From assembly GCF_022808175.1 (NCBI RefSeq), contig NZ_JALGBX010000031.1, positions 23,630-87,629 of the forward strand: DNA of 64,000 nucleotides, read 5' to 3'. The notes beneath the pieces were generated by a model. That model ran no database searches. It saw nothing but the letters and a program-made list of their open reading frames with translations, and was not told the DNA's origin. Source of the DNA: Streptomyces sp. AP-93 (GTDB taxonomy: Bacteria; Actinomycetota; Actinomycetes; Streptomycetales; Streptomycetaceae). Position 1 is the first letter of the stretch. The number at the start of each line of letters is the position of its first letter. Shown here piece after piece: positions 59,775 to 64,000 of the stretch. The position numbers were made by a program, and so were the translations under genes.

Positions 59775-62169
59775 ACGGGGCAGCCCGGTCCGCGTCCGCC
59801 CGGTCCGGGGTGACCACCTCCGGGGCGGACGTACGGGACGCCAGCAGCAGGGCGATGTCGTCCGGCCGGTCGGTGGAGTGCCCCGCCTCGGCGACGAGCC
59901 GGTCCGCCGTCTCGGTCAGCGGAGCCGGACCGGCCTCCGCCAGCGCGGCCCGCAGCCGCTCCACTCCCACGTCGATGTCCGTGCCCGGGATCTCCACCAG
60001 CCCGTCGGTGTACAGGGCGAGCACCGCCCCCGGCTCGATCCGCAGCCGGGTCACCGGATACACGGCTCCGGCGTCGATGCCGAGGACCATCCCGCCCGGC
60101 AGGTCCAGCACCTCCGTCCGGCCGCCCGGATGCCGCAGCAGTGGCTGGGGGTGCCCGGCCCGGACGGCGAGGGCGAGACCGGACCCCGGGTCGAGCAGGA
60201 CGTAGCAACAGCTGGCGAACTGGCCCGGGTCGAGGTCGATGAGCAGCTCGTTCGTGCCGCGCATCACCTGCTCCGGCGTATTGCCGCCGAGCGTGAAAGC
60301 CCGTACGGCGCTGCGTAGTTGGCCCATCGTGGCCGCGGCCGCCACCCCGTGGCCCTGGACGTCGCCGATGACCAGCGCGAGCCGCCCGCCGCCCGCCTCG
60401 ATGACGTCGTACCAGTCGCCGCCGACGTCCATCCCGGCGGTGCCGGGTAGGTACCGCGCCACCGTGGCCACGTTCTCGCGGACCGGCAGCCGGTGCGGGA
60501 GCAGCGCGGCCTGGAGCCCGCGGGCCAGCGCCGACTCGCTGTCGTAGCGCCGGGCCCGCTCCAGTGCCTGCGCGATCAGCCCGGCCAGCGCCGTGAGCAC
60601 CGTACGCTCCTCCGGACTGAATCCGCGCGGGGCGTCGAAGCCGAGGATGCACGAGCCGACCGGGCGGCCGGAGGCGATCAGGGGGAGGAAGGCCCGGGCG
60701 CCGACATGGGCGTCCAGTTCGATCCCCGGGTAGGCGGCGGCGAGGTGCTGCATCGACTCGAAGAACAGCGGGCGGCCCGAGGTGAGGGTCTCCACCCCGG
60801 GCAGCCGGACGTCCAGCGAAACCCCGTCGAACCGGTCGAGGAAACCCTGCGGGAAACCGGTCTCCCACGCCAGGTGCAGGTGCCCCTCACCGAGCAGGTA
60901 GATCGCCAACTGCCGTCCGCCGAAGGCCGGGAGCAGCTCGTCGGTGACCACCATCGACACCTGGCGGGCCGTCACCGCCTCGGTCAGCGCGATCGCCAGC
61001 GCCACCGGCCGGTACAGGGCCGAAGCCCGGTCGGCGGGCGAACCGAGGCCCGGGGACCCGAGCCCCGCGCCGGGCCGCATCACCGACTCGGGCGCGTACG
61101 TGGGCGGTTCGGCTTCGGCGATGGTGACGGTGATCCCGTCGATCCCGGGATGCAGACCCACCGACAGCCACTGCGGGGAGGGTTCGGGTCCGCGCCGGGT
61201 GGCATGGAAGTGCACCGGGGCGGGGGCGAGGAACACGGCCCGGAAGTGGTCCTCGTAGGTGGGGTGTCCGAGCCAGGGCAGTGCCTCCCAGAGCATCCGC
61301 CCGGAGAGTTCCGCCCCGTCGGAGCCGAGCAGGGTGGTGGCGGCGGAGCGGGCGCGGGAGTTGGTGAAGCCGATCACGCCCTGCCGGTCCACGGACAGGA
61401 CGGCCAGGTCGAGCCGGTCCACGGCGGCGCGGGCCCCGGAGCCGGGACTGTCCGCGGGGCTGCGGCCCGTGCGGCTGACGGTGGGGCTGACCGTGCGGCT
61501 GACGGGAGGGCCGCCCGCAGCACGGTCCGCCGCACCGCCCGCCGGACCCGGACCCGGACCCGGACCCGGACCCGGACCCGGACCCGGACCCGGACCCGGA
61601 CCCGGACCCGGACCCGGACCGGGACCGGGACCGGGACCGGGACCGGGCAGGCACACCGGGTCGCCCTCCCAGGTCACCGCGGCCCCGCTCGCGGAGAGCG
61701 CGGCCAGCTCCCCGGCCAGCCGGGCGGCCACCGCGCGCAGCCGCTTCCGGTCGCCGGGCCCGACGGGGACCCCGGGGGTCGCGGGGCGCAGCACCACGAG
61801 GACGCCGTAGCGCTCGCGGCCGCGGGCCACGGGCTCGTAGAGCGAGCCGAAGGGGAACGGCAGCCCGGCCATCAGCTGGGGGAAGCGCCGCATCGCCGAT
61901 TCCGCGTCGGGCAGGTGTACGGACTGGCCGGACCGGTAGGCCTCGGCGACGGGGTACGGGCGGTTCACGTGCATCCGCCACCAGGGGCGGAACAGCGGGC
62001 CCGGGATCCCGGTCAGGGCCGCCATCAGCAGCAGCCCCTCGGTGCCGGAGCGCAGGTAGACCCCGCCCGCGTACCCGCCGGCGGCCCCCACGGCATCGAG
62101 AGCGGCCCGCGCGAGCGCCTGGGCCGTGGCGTCGGTGACGGGGCCGCCGGTGTCCGGTCTCGCCGTCAC
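59773..62169 (-). CDS. PAS/GAF/SpoIIE protein phosphatase with poly-GP linker
   Basis: The 798-residue cytosolic protein starts at GTG 62169; GGAGGG lies very close to it, so the start is tentative. An N-terminal GAF-like domain (about 10-165, GVYLRSGTEGLLLMAALTGI) is followed by a Gly-Pro repeat (about 175-215). A PAS-like domain (about 245-350, VDRQGVIGFTNSRAR) and a second GAF (about 395-545) follow. A PP2C/SpoIIE phosphatase (about 570-785) has GGDWYDVIEAGGGRLALVIG, DVQGHGVAAAATM, LYTDGLVEIP and DDIALLL. It likely dephosphorylates an anti-anti-sigma factor in response to a ligand sensed by GAF/PAS. It lies between the glycerol genes and mgsA. Confidence 0.9.
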   Translation of the reverse strand: MTARPDTGGPVTDATAQALARAALDAVGAAGGYAGGVYLRSGTEGLLLMAALTGIPGPLFRPWWRMHVNRPYPVAEAYRSGQSVHLPDAESAMRRFPQLMAGLPFPFGSLYEPVARGRERYGVLVVLRPATPGVPVGPGDRKRLRAVAARLAGELAALSASGAAVTWEGDPVCLPGPGPGPGPGPGPGPGPGPGPGPGPGPGPGPGPGPAGGAADRAAGGPPVSRTVSPTVSRTGRSPADSPGSGARAAVDRLDLAVLSVDRQGVIGFTNSRARSAATTLLGSDGAELSGRMLWEALPWLGHPTYEDHFRAVFLAPAPVHFHATRRGPEPSPQWLSVGLHPGIDGITVTIAEAEPPTYAPESVMRPGAGLGSPGLGSPADRASALYRPVALAIALTEAVTARQVSMVVTDELLPAFGGRQLAIYLLGEGHLHLAWETGFPQGFLDRFDGVSLDVRLPGVETLTSGRPLFFESMQHLAAAYPGIELDAHVGARAFLPLIASGRPVGSCILGFDAPRGFSPEERTVLTALAGLIAQALERARRYDSESALARGLQAALLPHRLPVRENVATVARYLPGTAGMDVGGDWYDVIEAGGGRLALVIGDVQGHGVAAAATMGQLRSAVRAFTLGGNTPEQVMRGTNELLIDLDPGQFASCCYVLLDPGSGLALAVRAGHPQPLLRHPGGRTEVLDLPGGMVLGIDAGAVYPVTRLRIEPGAVLALYTDGLVEIPGTDIDVGVERLRAALAEAGPAPLTETADRLVAEAGHSTDRPDDIALLLASRTSAPEVVTPDRADADRAAP
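61543..61649. repeat. hexanucleotide repeat coding Gly-Pro
   Basis: The plus strand reads about 13 ggaccc units (61543-61620) followed by about four gggacc-phased units (to about 61647). On the coding strand this is Gly-Pro about 20 times in frame. It joins the first GAF domain to the rest of the SpoIIE protein. A change of repeat phase without change of protein indicates separate expansions. Confidence 0.9.
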
Positions 62170-62280
62170 CCCTCCAGAATGCGCTCGGGCCGGTGCTTCC
62201 GCACACCCCGCCGAGCCCTCCCCGCCGGTATCCCCGCCGGTATCCCCGCCCCATCCCGTCCGATGACCGGACGCGTCGCG

Positions 62281-62313
62281 CCGCCATTCGGAATTCCGTG
62301 CCCTGAATGGCGG
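62281..62313. promoter_or_regulatory. operator-like palindrome before mgsA
   Basis: ccgccattc (62281-62289) and gaatggcgg (62305-62313) are perfect reverse complements. The 10-bp palindrome CGGAATTCCG (62289-62298) lies inside. The site is 30 bases upstream of the mgsA start and in the divergent gap with the SpoIIE gene. Confidence 0.55.
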
Positions 62314-62342
62314 AAGGGATCTTGCCGGGTTAGCGTCGGCTG

Positions 62343-62753
62343 ATGATCGCTCTCGTGGCACATGACCAGAGAAAGAACGACCTACTGAATTGGGTGCGGC
62401 GCAATCACCGTGCGGTGACCCGGCACGGACTGGTGGGGACCAGTTCCACCGCACGGCTGCTCAGATCAGAACTCGGCTTGCAGATCAGGTCGGTTGAGTC
62501 CGGACCGCACGGCGGGGACCAGCAGATCGGCTCGATGGTCATTTCCGGCGACGTCACCTCGCTCGTATTCTTCTGGGACCCCCTGTGGGCCGCCCCGCAC
62601 GTTCACGACGTACTCGCCCTCGTCCGCATTGCAGTGCTCCGCAATATCCCCGTCGCATTGAATCCGGCCAGCGCGGAGGCCATGTCCGAGGACGGATTCT
62701 CCTTCGACGGCCGGTCCGTCCGCCCGGTCGCGGCGGGCGCCGCATCCCGCTAG
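62343..62753 (+). CDS. mgsA: methylglyoxal synthase
   Basis: The 136-residue protein starts at ATG 62343. Motifs match methylglyoxal synthase closely: LVAHDQRKNDLLNWVRRN (substrate Asp and Lys), GTSSTARLL (phosphate site), SGPHGGDQQIGSMV with catalytic D59, VFFWDPLWAAPHVHDV with H86, and RNIPVALNPASAE. The enzyme converts DHAP to methylglyoxal and phosphate, an overflow route under phosphate limitation or sugar-phosphate stress. DHAP is the product of the glycerol/dihydroxyacetone genes 4 kb away, which fits. To my knowledge the gene is not universal in streptomycetes. An operator-like palindrome and a terminator flank it. Confidence 0.92.
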   Translation: MIALVAHDQRKNDLLNWVRRNHRAVTRHGLVGTSSTARLLRSELGLQIRSVESGPHGGDQQIGSMVISGDVTSLVFFWDPLWAAPHVHDVLALVRIAVLRNIPVALNPASAEAMSEDGFSFDGRSVRPVAAGAASR

Positions 62754-62801
62754 CCGTCCGCTCGTCCGATCGGCCGACGGCCGGGCGGGACCGGTGGGCT
62801 G

Positions 62802-62826
62802 AAAGTCCCTGCTGATCAGGGTCTTT
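62802..62826 (+). terminator. stem-loop between mgsA and feoA
   Basis: aaagtccctg (62802-62811) pairs with cagggtcttt (62817-62826) except for one T-T, around CTGAT, ending in TTT. It is the most classical Rho-independent-looking terminator in the window. It separates mgsA from the iron-regulated feoA. Confidence 0.75.
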
Positions 62827-62854
62827 GCCCGGCCGCCGACCCTCCTCGAACTGC

Positions 62855-62870
62855 TTAGGTTTGCCTTAGT
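62855..62870 (+). promoter_or_regulatory. DtxR/DmdR-type iron box before feoA
   Basis: TTAGGTTTGCCTTAGT matches the left 12 bases of the consensus TTAGGTTAGCCTAACCTAA at 11 positions, with a weaker right half. It lies 22 bases upstream of the feoA start, where a DmdR1-type repressor would act under iron sufficiency. Confidence 0.55.
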
Positions 62871-62891
62871 GGATTCGAACAAGGAGGTCCG

Positions 62892-63115
62892 GTGCCGTCG
62901 CTCAACGACAGCCGTCCAGGGACGACCGTACGCATCACGGGGATCGATCCCGGTCGGGCCGGCGGGAGCCGGCGCCGGCTCCTGGAGTTCGGTTTCGTGC
63001 CGGGCGCGGACGTCACCGTGATCGCCCGGGGCGCCACCGGAGGCCTGCTCGTCGGGCTCGGGGACACCCGGGTCGCGCTGGACACCCATACCGCCGGCCG
63101 GCTGAGGTGCGCCGG

Positions 63116-63119
<4 letters not shown>
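62892..63119 (+). CDS. feoA: ferrous iron transport protein A
   Basis: The 75-residue protein starts at GTG 62892 behind a perfect AAGGAGGT. It is an SH3-like FeoA: PGTTVRITGIDPGRAGGSRR, RLLEFGFVPGADVTVIARGA and VGLGDTRVALDTHTAGRL. FeoA is cytosolic and supports the FeoB Fe2+ transporter. Its stop overlaps the feoB start (ATGA), so the two are coupled. An iron box precedes it. Confidence 0.93.

Positions 63120-64000
<881 letters not shown>

Overview
The window is high-GC actinobacterial DNA and almost certainly Streptomyces or a close relative. It has heavy GC3 codon bias with GTG and TTG starts, strong AGGAGG-type ribosome sites, and lineage-typical families: a streptophobe-like membrane protein, DUF6191, DUF6777, DUF4328, PAS/GAF/SpoIIE phosphatases, and Ser/Thr kinases with Pro/Ser-rich tails. 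It reads as chromosomal accessory or housekeeping territory. No rRNA, tRNA, CRISPR array, complete insertion sequence or phage module was seen.

Layout. 1-2.7 kb: the end of a WapI-type immunity gene, a truncated ADP-ribosylglycohydrolase behind a TetR gene, and a divergent FAD monooxygenase across a 42-bp palindrome. 2.7-11.4 kb: VOC protein, small membrane protein, apolipoprotein N-acyltransferase, NUDIX, secreted trypsin-like protease, channel-like membrane protein, GT-C-type membrane protein and a GNAT-AAA+ fusion. 11.4-21.6 kb: a string of hairpins, DUF6191, a membrane Ser/Thr kinase coupled to a small membrane protein, a Tm-1-like protein, NUDIX, a CDF metal exporter, then an FHA-FHA-ABC exporter / SH3-like protein / soluble Ser/Thr kinase operon. 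21.6-35.3 kb: a broken FG-GAP repeat gene, a secreted small protein, the streptophobe-like protein, DUF6777, an NlpC/P60 hydrolase, an SPFH protein, a PAS/GAF/SpoIIE/HATPase regulator, a DUF4328 protein with no visible natural stop, and a secreted phosphodiester glycosidase. 35.3-42.3 kb: a VOC protein beside a UvrA2-like ABC protein, then molybdate uptake (modA and a fused modB-modC) with a MerR-HTH/TOBE regulator, and an S4 RNA-binding protein. 42.3-49.9 kb: a secreted alpha-amylase with two starch-binding modules, AlkB, a MarR/DoxX/DUF1232 locus with clear operators, and a GH15 enzyme. 49.9-55.8 kb: a rhodanese-DUF2892 protein and a complete, translationally coupled STM4015-4014-4013-4012-4011 operon. 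55.8-62.8 kb: dihydroxyacetone kinase (dhaK and a dhaL-dhaM fusion), divergent glycerol dehydrogenase, a GAF/SpoIIE phosphatase and methylglyoxal synthase. 62.8-64 kb: feoA and the start of feoB, which runs into a hexanucleotide repeat at the window edge.

How genes work together. The STM4011-4015 operon combines two radical SAM enzymes, an alkaline-phosphatase-fold hydrolase, an ATP-grasp-like enzyme and a leucine-rich-repeat protein. To my knowledge its chemistry is unassigned, and it is the best candidate here for an undescribed system. Glycerol dehydrogenase, DhaK and DhaL-DhaM convert glycerol to dihydroxyacetone and then DHAP. Methylglyoxal synthase nearby could drain DHAP. The FHA-ABC exporter with its own kinase resembles the mycobacterial PknF-Rv1747 pairing. 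ModA/ModBC with its TOBE regulator, and FeoAB behind an iron box, are compact metal-supply loci.

Start sites were chosen from ribosome-binding sites, overlaps and family N-termini. Where two were plausible the entry says so.
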